Shown here: positions 32,421 through 43,450 of the stretch, piece after piece
How positions within the stretch are numbered: position 1 is the first letter of the stretch
Layout of the letters: every line of letters begins with the position of its first letter
Source: Dactylorhiza incarnata
Lineage: Eukaryota > Streptophyta > Magnoliopsida > Asparagales > Orchidaceae
Direction: 5' to 3'
Assembly: GCA_033032865.1 (NCBI GenBank)
Contig: JAWHQI010000064.1
Span: forward strand, 7,936,001-8,000,000
Length of the DNA stretch: 64,000 nt
The notes under the pieces: generated by a model
Databases searched by the model: none
What the model was told of the DNA's origin: nothing
What the model saw: only the letters and a program-made list of their open reading frames with translations
Made by a program: the position numbers and the translations under genes

Positions 32421-33950
32421 ATGGCGAGAAGAAGTGCTCGCACCACTAATGGCTTCATTCCTGAAGGACGCGTTGATCCCGCTCCATCTCATTCACTCAT
32501 CAACGCACCTCCCGTCGAAGAAGTCCCTTTAGCGCCTGTCGTCGCGCTAGAAGGGCGCATGCGTCAGATGGAGGAGCAGCAAACCGAAATGCTGACTCTT
32601 CTCAGGAACCTAGAAGCCCCTGCTCCACCCGCCGCTCCAGTCATCCCACCTCTCCTGGTCCTTAATCATGCTCCCTTAGGGGAAGCCGCTCAGGAAGAGG
32701 AAGTGTACGAAGAAAAATACTCGGATGCGGTCAGCTCTGCACATCTGGCCCGTCCTGGCAGGGGCACTAGGGGAGAACCCCCGCGCCATCATCAAGGAGC
32801 AGGGATCAACCAAGCCGTAAGAGGGCCCACTCGCGAGGAGATCCGCGGCGTGATCGCTGAAGAGTATGGACAAGTCGGACCCCGGGGCCTCTTTGCCCGT
32901 CGTCCTCTGCATCACGGCTCCCCCTTGGCGCAGCAACTCCTAGTCCATCCGGTTCCACACGGTTTCAAGCTTCCTAGCATCGAATCGTTTGACGGAACGG
33001 AGGATCCGCTAGAGCACATCAATCATTTCACCACCATCATGAGGATCTGCAACGCTGCCGATCAGCTCCTCTGTCAAGTGTTCCCGGCAACACTCAAGGG
33101 GCAAGCACGCACCTGGTTTCACTCCCTGCGAGAAGGATCCATCAACAACTTCACCGAGCTAGCCCGACTGTTCACAGATCAGTTCGTCGCCAACCGAAGA
33201 ATCGTTCGAGATCCCTCTCATCTTTCGGGGATCCGCCAGAACGAGGGAGAAACCCTTAAAGATTTTTTCCGTCGCTTCACCACTGAGGCGCGACAAATCC
33301 CAGGGGTCGACCCCGAGCTTCTGCGCGGTGTCTTCCTTGGAGGGCTCCGCCCCGGTGGCTTCTACTCCGCACTAATGCGAGAAACTGTGTCTAGCTACCC
33401 AGACCTCGTCCACCGAGTTGAAGATCAGATTGCAGCTGATAAGGCGATTGAAGCGCACCACCAGCAGTTCGAGGGGAGATCCAAGAGGAAGAGAGAGGAG
33501 TCTTTGCCGCGGACGGTCCCCGATAGAAACAATAAGCAACACGACACCCCCAGCCGAGACCAAGGTTCTCGCTATCATCAAGACTACACTCCCCTGAACA
33601 CAACCAGGACTAACGTCCTCCTTGCCATCGGCGATCATCCATCTCTTCAGAGGCCTAGGGCTCTTGCACCAAATTCCGGAGACCAATCCAAATACTGCGA
33701 CTACCATCGAGGTCACGGGCACAAAACAGAAGATTGTTCGCGACTAAAATCAGAAATTGAACGATTCGTTCGTCTGGGACTCCTTGAAAAATTTCTCCAA
33801 ACCACGGACCCTGACCTCTCCCAGAACAGAGTGCTCAGATCGTCCGCAACGGACTCTGACCTCTCCCAGAACAGAGTGTTCAGGTCGTCCGCAACGAACT
33901 CTGACCTCTCCCAGAACAGAGTGTCCAGATCGTCCGACAAAGGACCCTGA
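32421..33950 (+). CDS. Gag protein of the Tat-like element
   Basis: ATG at 32421, 509 codons. The N-terminal third is Pro/Ala/Glu-rich. Around residues 185-300 lies a retrotransposon gag core (SFDGTEDPLEHINHF, CQVFPATLKGQARTWF, ARLFTDQFVANRR, GETLKDFFRRF). A zinc knuckle CDYHRGHGHKTEDC occurs near residues 425-438. The last 45 residues are translated from the first units of the 45-bp array (SDLSQNRVFRSSATD); a 46-bp unit then shifts the frame to a stop. The frame is intact, so gag could still be made. Protease does not follow. Gag would package the RNA in cytoplasmic particles (known family role). Confidence 0.87.
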   Translation: MARRSARTTNGFIPEGRVDPAPSHSLINAPPVEEVPLAPVVALEGRMRQMEEQQTEMLTLLRNLEAPAPPAAPVIPPLLVLNHAPLGEAAQEEEVYEEKYSDAVSSAHLARPGRGTRGEPPRHHQGAGINQAVRGPTREEIRGVIAEEYGQVGPRGLFARRPLHHGSPLAQQLLVHPVPHGFKLPSIESFDGTEDPLEHINHFTTIMRICNAADQLLCQVFPATLKGQARTWFHSLREGSINNFTELARLFTDQFVANRRIVRDPSHLSGIRQNEGETLKDFFRRFTTEARQIPGVDPELLRGVFLGGLRPGGFYSALMRETVSSYPDLVHRVEDQIAADKAIEAHHQQFEGRSKRKREESLPRTVPDRNNKQHDTPSRDQGSRYHQDYTPLNTTRTNVLLAIGDHPSLQRPRALAPNSGDQSKYCDYHRGHGHKTEDCSRLKSEIERFVRLGLLEKFLQTTDPDLSQNRVLRSSATDSDLSQNRVFRSSATNSDLSQNRVSRSSDKGP

Positions 33951-35009
33951 CCTCTCCCAGAACAGAGTGTTCAGATCGTCCGCAACGGACTCTGACCTCT
34001 CCCAGAACAGAGTGTTCAGATCGTCTGCAGCGGACCCTGACCTCTCCCAGAACAGAGTGCTCAGATCGTCCGCAACGGACCCTGACCTCTCCCAGAACAG
34101 AGTGCTCAGATCGTCCGCAACGGACTCTGACCTCTCCCAGAACAGAGTGCTCAGATCATCCGCAACGGACTCTGACCTATCCCAGAACAGAGTGTTCAGG
34201 TCGTCCGCAACGAACTCTAACCTCTCCCAGAACAGAGTGTCCAGATCGTCCGACAAAGGACCCTGACCTCTCCCAGAACATAGTGTTCAGATCGTCCGCA
34301 ACGGACTCTGACCTCTCCCAGAACAGAGTGTTCAGATCGTCCGACAAAGGACCCTGACCTCTCCCAGAACAGAGTGCTCAGATCGTCCGCAACGGACTCT
34401 GACCTCTCCCAGAACAGAGTGTTCAGGTCGTCCGCAACGAACTCTGACCTCTCCCAGAACAGAGTGTCCAGATCGTCCGACAAAGGACCCTGACCTCTCC
34501 CAGAACAGAGTGTTCAGATCGTCCGCAATGGACTCTGACCTCTCCCAGAACAGAGTGTTCAGATCGTCCGCAACGGACTCTGACCTCTCCCAGAACAGAG
34601 TGTCCAGATCGTCCGACAAAGGACCCTGACCTCTCCCAGAACAGAGTGTGCAGATCGTCCGCAACGGACTCTGACCTCTCCCAGAACAGAGTGTCCAGAT
34701 CGTCCGACAAAGGACCCTGACCTCTCCCAGAATAGAGTGTCCAGATCGTCCGAAAAAGAATCTGGCCTCTCCCAGAACAGAGTGTCCAGATCGTCTGACA
34801 AAGGACCCTGACCTCTCCCAGAATAGAGTGTCCAGATCGTCTGACAAAGGACTCTGACCTCCCAGAACAGAGTGTTCAGATCGTCCGCAACGGACTCTGA
34901 CCTCTCCCAGAACAGAGTGTTCAGATCGTCCGACAACGGACTCTGACCTCTCCCAGAACAGAGTGTTCAGATCGTCCGGCAACAGACTCTGGCCTCTCCC
35001 AGAACAAAG
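33806..35009 (+). repeat. 45-bp tandem repeat array, about 26 units
   Basis: Unit core GACCTCTCCCAGAACAGAGT, followed by a GTTCAGATCGTCCGCAACGG-like half. Most units are 45 bp (15 codons); variants with GACAAAGGACCC are 46 bp and shift the frame, and one unit near 34855 is shorter. Some units differ by GTGCTC/GTGTTC/GTGTCC. The unit lacks stops in several frames, so long spurious open frames appear on both strands. The array replaces the place where pol should start. Confidence 0.92.
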
Positions 35010-35064
35010 GGCTTGTATATGTCATACAGAAATGAAGCAACCGCACACTCATCCTTTAACAGCA

Positions 35065-35370
35065 ATTTCTAGCCAAGCCGCGAGCAGACTCGTGCAAAAA
35101 GCCGCGAGCCAGACTCGTGCACCGTAGGGGGCTGCTCCCCCTTACGTTTACCCCCGGTTCGAATATAAACATTCACCGGCCAAGCCGCGAGCCAGACTCG
35201 TGCAAAAAAGCCGTGGGCCAGACCCGTGCACCTATTTTATAAAAGCCGCGAGCCAGGCTCGTGCACCTATTTTAGCCGCGAGACAGACTCGTGCAAAAAA
35301 TTAGCGTGCCAGATCCGCGCACCTATTCTATAAAAACTGCGAGCTCAAGCCCGTGCAAACTCATCTGTAA
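35065..35370. repeat. Hairpin-type repeats, about eight units
   Basis: Imperfect units around GCCGCGAGCCAGACTCGTGC, each with inverted GCGAG/CTCGT arms, separated by CAAAAA or CACCTATTTTATAAAA spacers. The same unit with TATAAAG spacers occurs in the second Tat-like element at about 43515-43620. Function unknown; it sits between the array and the 3' end of the antisense ORF. Confidence 0.8.
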
Positions 35371-35501
35371 TTTTGAAAATAATCAAACTATGCAGATGCT
35401 AACAACCAGACTAACAAGATCGTGCAGATGACAAGTACGATAAATACAATCAAAGAGATACAACCATATCCGACAAACACGGCTACAAGCAGCTAAAGAA
35501 A

Positions 35502-37241
35502 TCACTCCTCATCAGGGCTAGGGTCCTCCTCCTCTGACAGGTCATCAAACCCGAGGCCACTAACATCATAGCCCCACTTCCGGGATACCATCCTAAGAGC
35601 CTTCGACACTCCCTGGCGAAGAGCCAGCTCTCGTGAATCCTCCAGATGAGGCTCCACCTCCTGAGTCCAGATCGTGTCTCGGACCTCCTCGGCAATCAAG
35701 CAGCGGTCCCGCAGGTAATCAACCGACTCCAGATACTCGGCCAAGCCAGCCGCCTTCAGCTCAGTCTCCCGCTCCACGGAAGAAAGACGCGCTACCTCAG
35801 CCCGGCACTGCTCCAGCTCTGCATCCCGACACACCACGTCACCACGGGCTGCCTCTAAGGATCGCAAGGCCTCCTCCAACGCCGCCTTCTCCGCACCGAG
35901 ACCGGACCTGGTCCTCTCCAGCTCTTCCTGCATCTCTGAGCCAATCCGCCTGAAGCGCGAGATGTCGCGATCTCGCCGTCTCTCCGCCTCCACAAGGGCG
36001 CTCCTCGCCTCCCGAAGCTCACCATGAATGGTCATAAACCCGTCCTTCAAGCTCACGTAATGATTGTTCCATACGTGCGCTATCGATGTCTGAGTCTCCA
36101 TCTGCAAAAAAAAGGGGGTTATAAGTCAGAGCCGCAACCACAGAATGACGCTATACAAGAGGAAGTAAGAAATCCTGCTTACCGCTTGGCTCATGGCCTC
36201 CAGAGAGGAAGAGACCCTCTTTCCTTCCGGCACCTTTCGAGCTGTGCCTCGCTCCGGAGAAGCCTGGGAGGCAGTAGATCCCAGGACCTCGACCTCCTCA
36301 TCAGCCGGCTCGCCATCAGCTCCAGATACACAGGGAGCCGCCTCCTCCTGAGGAGCATCCTGTACCGGTGAAGGAGCAGGACCTGGCTCCTCCAGACCTT
36401 TAAAAACCAACTTCCTCTTTCTGTCTCGAACAAGAGGAACAACAGCGGCACGACCAGCATCAACGGACAGCCCGCATAAAAGCAGGCGCTTCTTGTCTAC
36501 GAACAGGGAAATACTGTGCAGAACATTCCCCAGCTCTCGAGCATCTGAAAATCCAAGAACGGGAGAGAACTCCCGCTCACGTCCTTTAAGCCGCCGACAA
36601 CGATCTGGTAAAGAGTTCCACACCTCCGGTAATCCCTCCGGGTTCCTGACATAGCCAAATAAAGTGTTCCCGTGACGGCGGTCCACCCGGGTCTCGAACT
36701 CCAGCCATCTCTTGTTGCTAAGGACTTCAATACGACCTCCGACGTCAACTTGCATCTCACACCACTCCTTGAAAAGGCCCAAGGAGAACTTCGCACCATG
36801 CTCTCGGAAGAAGACAATCAGCCCCATGATCCGCACCATCCCCTGAGGCGTAAACTGTGACACTGGGATGCCGCAAAATTTCAGGATCTGGATCAACTCC
36901 TCGCACACCGGGAGGCGAAAGCCACTCCGAAGTGACGACTCGCAAAGGGTCATCCAACCCCGAGGCGGATTCTGTACTCGCTCCTCAGGACCTGGGATTC
37001 GAATCTCCAATTCGGGGGGCAGGTTGAAGCGCCTCCTCCATATGGCAACATGATCGAGAGTAAGACTCGAGCCCAGTCGCATTGGACGACTTTGCCCACC
37101 GCGCCGAGAAGCCTGAAAGAAAAGGAAAAAAGCGTCAGTACAAACCACATACAAATATAAGAGACTAACCGCCGCGCAAACCTCGCACACAGGTAAGCCC
37201 CAAGAACACACGCGCAGCAGACCCCGCGGAGCAGCCCGCAC
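35502..37241 (-). CDS. Antisense ORF of the Tat-like element, at least two exons
   Basis: Exon A reaches 36183 (open from at least 37241; first codon uncertain) and exon B is 36101-35502. They are joined by an 81-bp GT-AG intron (GCG|GTAAGC ... TTTGCAG|ATGG) in phase 0. Exon A resembles the plant 'putative gypsy type transposon' domain (PF04195-like; LPVCEELIQILKFCGIPVSQ, FTPQGMVRIMGLIVFFREHG, FSLGLFKEWCEMQ), followed by an acidic Pro/Glu-rich stretch. Exon B is predicted coiled coil (heptads around RSALVEAERRRDRD and EKAALEEALRSLEAARGD) with an acidic C-terminus. A possible 57-bp upstream intron (37113-37169) would make exon A start at 37112. Transcribed toward gag from near the 3' LTR. Antisense ORFs are known in Tat elements, but their function is not. 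Confidence 0.75.
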
Positions 37242-37249
37242 GACTGCCC

Positions 37250-37700
37250 CTACGCTGCCGCGCGAGCGCGCGCAGGCGCGCGCGCCCTACCGCACGCAAG
37301 CACGCGTGGGTGCGCACGCCCGGCCGCGCGCGAGCACGCGCGGGTGCGCACGCCCGGACGCGCGCGAGCACGCGCGAGCACGCGCGCGAGCACGCGCGCG
37401 AGCACGCGCGCGAGCACGCGCGAGCACGCGCGCGCCCTGCCGCGCGCGAGCACGCGCGCGCCCTGTCAAGCGCGAGCGCGCGCAGGCGCGCGCCCTGCCG
37501 CGCGCGAGCCGCGCGAGCGCGCGCGAGCACGCGCGGGCGCGCGCCCTGCAGCGCGGGCGCGCGCCCTGCCACGCGCGCGCCCTGCCGCGTGCGCGCCCTG
37601 CCACGCGCGCGCCCTGCCGCGCAGGCGCACGCCCGGCCGCACGAGCCCGCGCGGGTGTGACCCGCGCGCAGCTTTCCGCGCGCACACGCGACGACCCCGA
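37250..37700. repeat. GCGCGCGAGCACGC-type simple repeat
   Basis: About 450 bp of alternating purine-pyrimidine GC-rich repeats (GCGCGCGAGCAC, CGCGCGCCCTGCC) between the antisense ORF and the 3' LTR. Open Arg/Ala-rich frames in all phases are artefacts. It may lie in the promoter or leader of the antisense transcript. Confidence 0.85.
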
Positions 37701-37931
37701 GCACGCGAGTGCCACCCTTCCCCTCCAAGCGACTCCCCGCGCCTCTAGCGCGCTGTTCGCCCGCCTTTTTGGATGTTAGATCTTTGGACCTCATGCTCGC
37801 CTTGGCACCGCCGTCGTCACCGCCCACCTCCGCGCCAGTATTCGCTCCAGCCATCGCTCACAGGTACAAGTCGCAGGGAAAAATCCAATTGCTCTCCGTG
37901 CGCTCCAAACAAATGGATTTGGGGGGGCAAA

Positions 37932-39242
37932 TGATGGGTTCCCCCTATTTATGGAGAAAACCCGTAACCACCACGCACCGGATCTCATTCACGCACACCG
38001 AATCCCATTACTGCACGCCGGATCCCGAAACCACCACACGCCGAATCCCACCTTCGCGCACCGGATCCCACTCCCGCGCGTAGGATCCGAACCACCACGC
38101 GCTGATCCGAACCACCACGCGCTGATCCAAAACCACCCCGCGCGGGATCCCAACCGCCCCGCACCGGATCGCAACCACCGGCCGGTCGCCACCGCCCGCC
38201 GGCCGGCCACCACCGGCCGGCCGTCGCCAACCGCCGGCCGACCACCGCCCGCCGGCCGGCCACCTCCGGCCGGCCGCCGCCACTCGCCCGCCGGCCGACC
38301 ACCGCCCGCCGGCCGACCACCTCCGGCCGGCCGCCGCCGCCCGCCCGCCGGCCACCCCCGGCCGGCCGCCGCCGCCCGCCGGCCGGCCGGCCGCCGCCAA
38401 CCGCCGGCCGGCCGGCCGCCGCCAACCGCCGGCCGGCCGCGGCCGGCCGGCCACAACCGGCCGGCCGCCGGCCACCCATGGCCGGCCGCCGCCGTCGCCA
38501 CCCCTCGCCCTCCACCGTCGGATCTCCCCGAGGCCCTCGCGGCCCTCCGATCGCCTCACGCGATCGCGGCCCTTCGATCGTCGCCAACGATCTCGGCCCT
38601 CCATTTGGTGGTTATCCGCGATAACCACCGTAACTTCCACCTCCCAAGCCTATAAATAGACCCTCAAGGGTCTTCATTTGGAGCCCGATCTCTCATTCTC
38701 TCCCAGACTCTCTCTCTCTTCATTTCCTCCTCAGAGCTTCTCTCTCTACATTCCGCCACTCCGCCACTTCATTTTTACTAACTGACAGGTTCCTCCTGCG
38801 AACGCCTCTCACCTGAGAAGAAGTGCTGCGCCATTCAAGGCGAGCACCCCGAACCCGAACAGCAAAGCCATGGTGCTCCGCGAAGTGCTCACCCAACCAG
38901 TGCACAGCCGCACCAGACGCGCAGCAAGGCGCTCAACTCCTAAGTGGTGGCCTGTCACCCACGGAGTTCTCTCTCTCTCTCCCACAATTGTAACGAGGCG
39001 CGGCCTGTCGCCCTCGCATTCACCAAGAAAGCACTGTAACAGCATAACATAGTGGATTTCGGCAGCACCGTCCCGGCCACGTGGTTTTTCACCCTTTGGA
39101 GGGTTTTCCACGCTAAAGATCTGTGTGTACCATTTTCATCATTTTCTCTCTGTAACATTCTGACTGTGTGCGCACTCGACCGCCCGGGCTAAGACGGACC
39201 GAATTGAAACCGGTCTACCGAGGGTGTTGAGAAGCCGCAACA
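37932..39242 (+). repeat. 3' LTR of the Tat-like element
   Basis: 1311 bp, the same as the 5' LTR except for a shorter GGCCGGCC repeat block (about 38185-38480) and a few substitutions. TATAAATA near 38652. Preceded by the polypurine tract at about 37919-37931 and followed by TATAT. Confidence 0.88.
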
Positions 39243-39470
39243 TATATATATATTTTTAATCATTAGGAATGCTTATATGTATGAGGGTATGCGAAAAATT
39301 TTATGAAGTTTAGTAGAACCGAGAACCGAACCGAGCTCTACGGTTCTGATCCAGTTCTATATCTTGGGTACATGGATCGGTTTCGATTCCCAAAAGTTGG
39401 AATTAACTTACAGGGGTCGGTTCTTGATTTTAGGTGGAACCAATCCGAACCAACCTGAGTTGCACATCTG

Positions 39471-40077
39471 CTTGTATTTATCATATTACAATGATAAAAG
39501 TCAATATTGTTATTATTATACGAGTATTTTACCGAGAAGTCTTGTTCCTCTTGCAACATCACTCTCGCGCTCTTCTTCTCCCATCTACTATGTGCATCTA
39601 CGATGCGCAAAGCGGAAGGTTGAATTGTGAACGCACATCATTGAAGGTAAAAGAAAGAAAGAGAGAGAGAGCACTGTCACGAGAGCACGGAATCGTATAA
39701 ATATTTTGAAGAGGACAAAGGCATGGGTCTAATTGGTCAACATGGGGGGGGGGGGGGGGGGGGTCCCTATAAAGGGCCCGCAACGTGGACACTGAAGATC
39801 AATCGCATCGCCGCCTCAATTAACAGTGGAACCGGTCTCTGTCACGCGGATGTGTAGTATCCAGAGCCTAGTGGAATAAACTAACTAAATTGGTTTACGC
39901 AATTAGCAATATGAAATGGGAGAAAATCTAAGGTAATTTATTTAAATCTACTTTCTATTTATAATATTAATTATGGGAAAATTTCCCTTTCTCAAGTATT
40001 GCTCTTTTTAGTTTTATTCATTATATTTATTTATTTACAAACAACAAATAGCAAGATGGGAGAGGAGTGAATAAATT
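39471..40077. other. Intergenic sequence with a 20-G run
   Basis: No gene recognised. Contains a GAGAGAGAGA tract near 39660, GTATAAATATT near 39694 and an uninterrupted run of 20 G at 39744-39763. Could be a TE remnant or host flank. Confidence 0.4.
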
Positions 40078-41332
40078 TGATGGGGTCAAGCCCGTTAAAT
40101 AGGAGGTCCCCGCATATAAAAGGTCCAACAAACAAAGAAACGCAATATTGGTTGAATCTTCTCCGCAAGGAAAGATCCGCCCCGCACGCACGATTAGTGC
40201 ACCGGATCTCGCAAGCAGGCCGCCATCCCCGCGCGACCCCTCACGCTCGCGGCCGGCCACGCAAAGGTCGGCCGCCCGGCGCCGGCCAAGGCCGGCCGCC
40301 CCGGCCAAGGTGCGGCCACCCTAGGCCGCGACCGCCTAGGGCGCCGCCGCCCAATGCGGCGCCGGCCTTGGGCGCGGCCACCCAAGGCCGCCGCCCCCGA
40401 CCTAGGGCCCGGTCGCCCAAGGCTGGCCGCCGCCCAAGGCCGCTGCCCCGGCCTAAGGCCCGGTCGCCTTAGGCCGCGACCGCCTAGGGCGTTGCCGCCC
40501 AAGGCCGCACCAACCCTGGGCTAGGCCGCCCTAGGCCGGGCCGACCGCCCTCCGTCCCGGCCACCGTCATGGCCGGTGGACGTGCGTCATCTCCTCCTTC
40601 CGGCTATGTTCATTTAGGGTTTGGGGGTACGGTCGTCATTCCCTGGAATTTGGCAATCCGCGTAATAGGATCTAAGCGATCCTATTGGTCGGTCCGATAA
40701 TTAGCGGGTATAATTACCGGACCACCCCTTCAAAAGCTTATAAATAGACCCCTTTATTCACGCATTGACTCACTTTTGGGGGGGGGGGGGAGCTCTCTCT
40801 CTCAACTCTTTTCTCTCTCTCAATCTCTCTCTCTAGAAATTGGAGGCTTGGAGAACGCTATTGGCAAACCACTTGGAGGCTTGGAACTTGTTATTGGCAG
40901 ACCGCTTGGAGATCACTTGGAGCTTGCTATTGACAGCCCGCCTGGAGACCACTTGGAGCTCGTTATTTTCAAACCAATCAAGGAACCGAAGGCCCGTAAT
41001 GGTACGGATGAAGCTTGACCCAGGGGGCAAACCCGCATTGGAGCAAGGCAATAGACTCTCTCTCTCTCTCACCCCATCATTGTAACGAGGCGTGGCATGT
41101 CCCCCTCGCTCTCTCAAGATTGAATCTGTAGAGGAACTCAAAGCATAGTGAAGGTTAGGCCGGCAATGCTTCGACCGCGTGGTTTTTCACCCCGATTGTG
41201 GGTTTTCCACGTCATCAGCTCTTAGACTCGGTCTTCTTAGGAGACCCATTTATCTGTTTGGACGTTCGGGCGCTAGCGGGCAAAGGCGGTCAAATTGCCC
41301 GATCTACCGGAGGCCACGAGCGATTCGCAATA
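40078..41332 (+). repeat. 5' LTR of the second Tat-like element
   Basis: Begins TGATGGGGTCAAG, like the TGATGGGTTCCCC start of the first element, and ends just before GATTGGCGCCGTCTGTGGG (41333-41351), the same primer-binding site. Inside are a GC-rich GGCCGCCGCC block (about 40200-40560), TATAAATAGACCCC at about 40738, a 13-G run and CTCTCT tracts. The terminal CA has become TA. No 3' LTR was found. Confidence 0.75.
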
Positions 41333-41379
41333 GATTGGCGCCGTCTGTGGGAAAGAGTTCCCCGTAATCAGGAGGAGGA

Positions 41380-43450
41380 GCAGAAGCCAATCAGGGACAT
41401 TGCAAGAAAAGGCACTCGAACGACCCGGGGATCGGCTTGCAGGGAACCAAACGGCATTCTCCTGTCTCAATCTAACGCGCCGAAGCGGCACGAGGATTCC
41501 ACACTCCCTGGTGAAGCACCCGCAGGAGGAGACGCCCCCGGGGTAGACATCCAGTCCAAAATGCTCGTCCTTCTCAGGCACATTGTCGGCGGAAACCCCG
41601 CACAGGAGAACGTATCACCACCCGATAACGCGGCTAGGGGCCTGGGGTGCGAGAGGCAGAGTCAGAGTCGTCAAGACGAGCAAGCCCGGAGCGCCCAGCT
41701 CGCTCGGTTAGGGCAGACAAGGTCGCCCCTCCTACCACTCCAAGACAGGGGAGCAGCAAGGGTGGCATTAAGAGAACTGCTAGTAGAGGAGTATGGGCCA
41801 CTAAGCCATTGGGTCACGCTAAAGCGTCGCCTGGATCGAGGAGCTTTGCCGCTAGCAGCCGAGGTTCAAGAACCCGCACATCGAGACATACGACGGGACA
41901 GAGGACCCTCTAGAACATGTGAATCACTTCGCAACAATCCTCCATCTCTACCCCACGCCCGACCAGCTGCTCTGTCAAGTTTTCCCCGCCATGCTGAATG
42001 GCCAGGCATGGAACTGGTACCAGTCCCTCTGGGAAGGATCCATTAGGAGCTTCCCTAAGCTCATTCAAACGTTCTTGGATCAGTTCATTGCCAATCGACG
42101 CATTGTGAAGGTCCCTTCCCACTTCTCCAGGATCCGACAGGGCGGGGGGGGGGGGGGGGGGGGACCATGAAGGAATTCTTCTGATGCTTCACCTCAGAGG
42201 CCAGGCAGATCTCAGGGGTGGATCCGCAGCTCCTCCGCAGAGTCTTCCTGGGTGGACTCCGCCCCGGAGGATTCTACTCAGCTCTGATGCGGGAAATGGT
42301 CTCAAGCTACCCCGACCTGGTGCACCGAGTGGAGGCACACATAGCGGCTGACAAAGCAATCGATGCTCACAAGAGGCAGTTTGAAGGAGGGAAGAGGAAG
42401 CGAGAAGAGTCGGCACACAAGCACCGGGAAGAGCGCGAGGAGAGCGAGCACCGGAAGGACCGCCGTGGGGATCGGCACCGCCAACGGTATAATGAGTGCT
42501 CACCGCTCAACACCTCGTAAGCCAACGTGCTTTACGCCATCCGGGATGATCCAGAGCTGCGAAGACCCCGGGAAGTCCCTATCGAGAAGGGAGGCAGAAT
42601 GAAGTACTGTGAATTACACAGGGGCACCCGACACGCCACCGACGAGTGACTAAAGATGAAGGATGAAATCGAGCGGCTCATCCATCGGGGAGCACTTTGA
42701 AGGTTCGTGCAGGACCAGGAGAGGCACCGCCCATACGAGCGCAGAAAGGACCAGGCTCTTGAAGCACCGGGAGGGAGGCCAGTCGTAGGAATGGTCGAAA
42801 CCATAACGGGGATGCCATTCACCACCGTGTACTCGATTGTGCAAGGTGAACCAGGGCAAGGAGCGTCGGCCAAGCTGAAGATCAGTTTCGGGGACGAGGA
42901 TTTGAAAGGATTGTTATTACCGCACCAAGATCCACTGGTGGTGACCGCATGGATTAGAGACCCCAGCTTCCGCGTCAAGCGGATATTGGTCGGCAACGGT
43001 AGCTCGGTAAACATACTATTCATGCCATCCCTCCTGGGGGTACGCATTCCAAAGGAGGAGCTCCGACCATCATACGACCCGATCTACGACTTCGAAGGAG
43101 GGCCAATTGCAGTCGAGGGCACGATCACTATCCCAGTCACCCTTGGAGAGTTCCCGAGACAGGCTACCCACCAGGTGCAATTTGTGGCAGTGGATACGGA
43201 TTCACCATACAACGCGATCTTCAGACGTCCTTTCTAGATCACATTCGGGGCAATCACATCAATTCCTCATCTCGCCATGAAGTTCGTCATGCCTATCGGA
43301 GTTGGAGTTGTCATAGTGAACCAAGGTGTAGCCAGGGCATGCTACCTGCAGCAGACCAGCCACCAGCCACCAGCTAGGAGTGCCCTTGCAAACAGGAAAG
43401 GGGGAATCGAGCAGGCCGAAACGGCCATAAAGAGAGCAGAAGCAAAGTGA
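41380..43450 (+). pseudogene. Gag-protease remnant of the second Tat-like element
   Basis: The N-terminal gag runs to about 41870 in one frame; the core continues in another (IETYDGTEDPLEHVNHFATI, LLCQVFPAMLNGQAWNWYQS, FLDQFIANRRIVKVPSHFSR), and after a 20-G run the frame changes again (VFLGGLRPGGFYSALMREMV). The zinc knuckle is damaged (CELHRGTRHATDE followed by a stop). A retropepsin-like region follows (FRVKRILVGNGSSVNILFMP, about 42970-43030); the usual Asp of the active-site triad is Gly here. At least four stops. It aligns well with the intact gag at 32421-33950. Confidence 0.82.
42144..42163 (+). repeat. 20-G homopolymer inside gag
   Basis: Sits where the sister gag encodes GIRQNEGETLKDFF. 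It disrupts the frame and has the same length as the run at 39744. It may be slippage or an assembly artefact. Confidence 0.8.

Larger units (their letters stand above)
30866..39242 (+). mobile_element. Ty3/gypsy Tat-like element without pol, TSD TATAT
   Basis: LTRs at 30866-32325 and 37932-39242, both TGATGGGTTCCCCC...CA, flanked by TATAT (30861-30865 and 39243-39247). A primer-binding site begins TTGGCGCCGTCTGTGGG just after the 5' LTR, and a polypurine tract ending GGGGGGGCAAA precedes the 3' LTR. Internal order: gag (plus), a 45-bp repeat array, a hairpin-repeat array, a two-exon antisense ORF, GC-rich simple repeats. Protease, RT, RNase H and integrase are absent. Antisense ORFs next to the 3' LTR are known from the Tat lineage (Grande1, Retand). 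Intact termini and very similar LTRs imply a recent insertion driven in trans. Confidence 0.87.
30534..39470. mobile_element. Possible hAT-type non-autonomous element split by the gypsy element
   Basis: Left part 30534-30860 and right part 39248-39470, joined if the gypsy element (30866-39242) and one copy of TATAT are removed. Both sides carry repeated GAACCGAACC/GGTTCGGTT motifs, as seen in hAT-type miniature elements. Terminal repeats and a duplication could not be fixed, so the class is tentative. Confidence 0.35.

Noticed and set aside
33750..34982. Minus-strand frames encoding DDLNTLFWERSES repeats
   Set aside because: Shadow of the 45-bp array; no start context, no link to the antisense ORF, which ends at 35502.
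33806..35009. CRISPR-like array
   Set aside because: Units are directly adjacent with no unique spacers, inside a plant retrotransposon.
37250..37779. Arg/Ala-rich open frames
   Set aside because: GCGCGCGAGCAC simple repeat; open in all phases.
40077..40472. Arg/Pro-rich plus-strand frame as a gene
   Set aside because: Lies entirely in the GC-rich part of an LTR; no domain and no codon bias.
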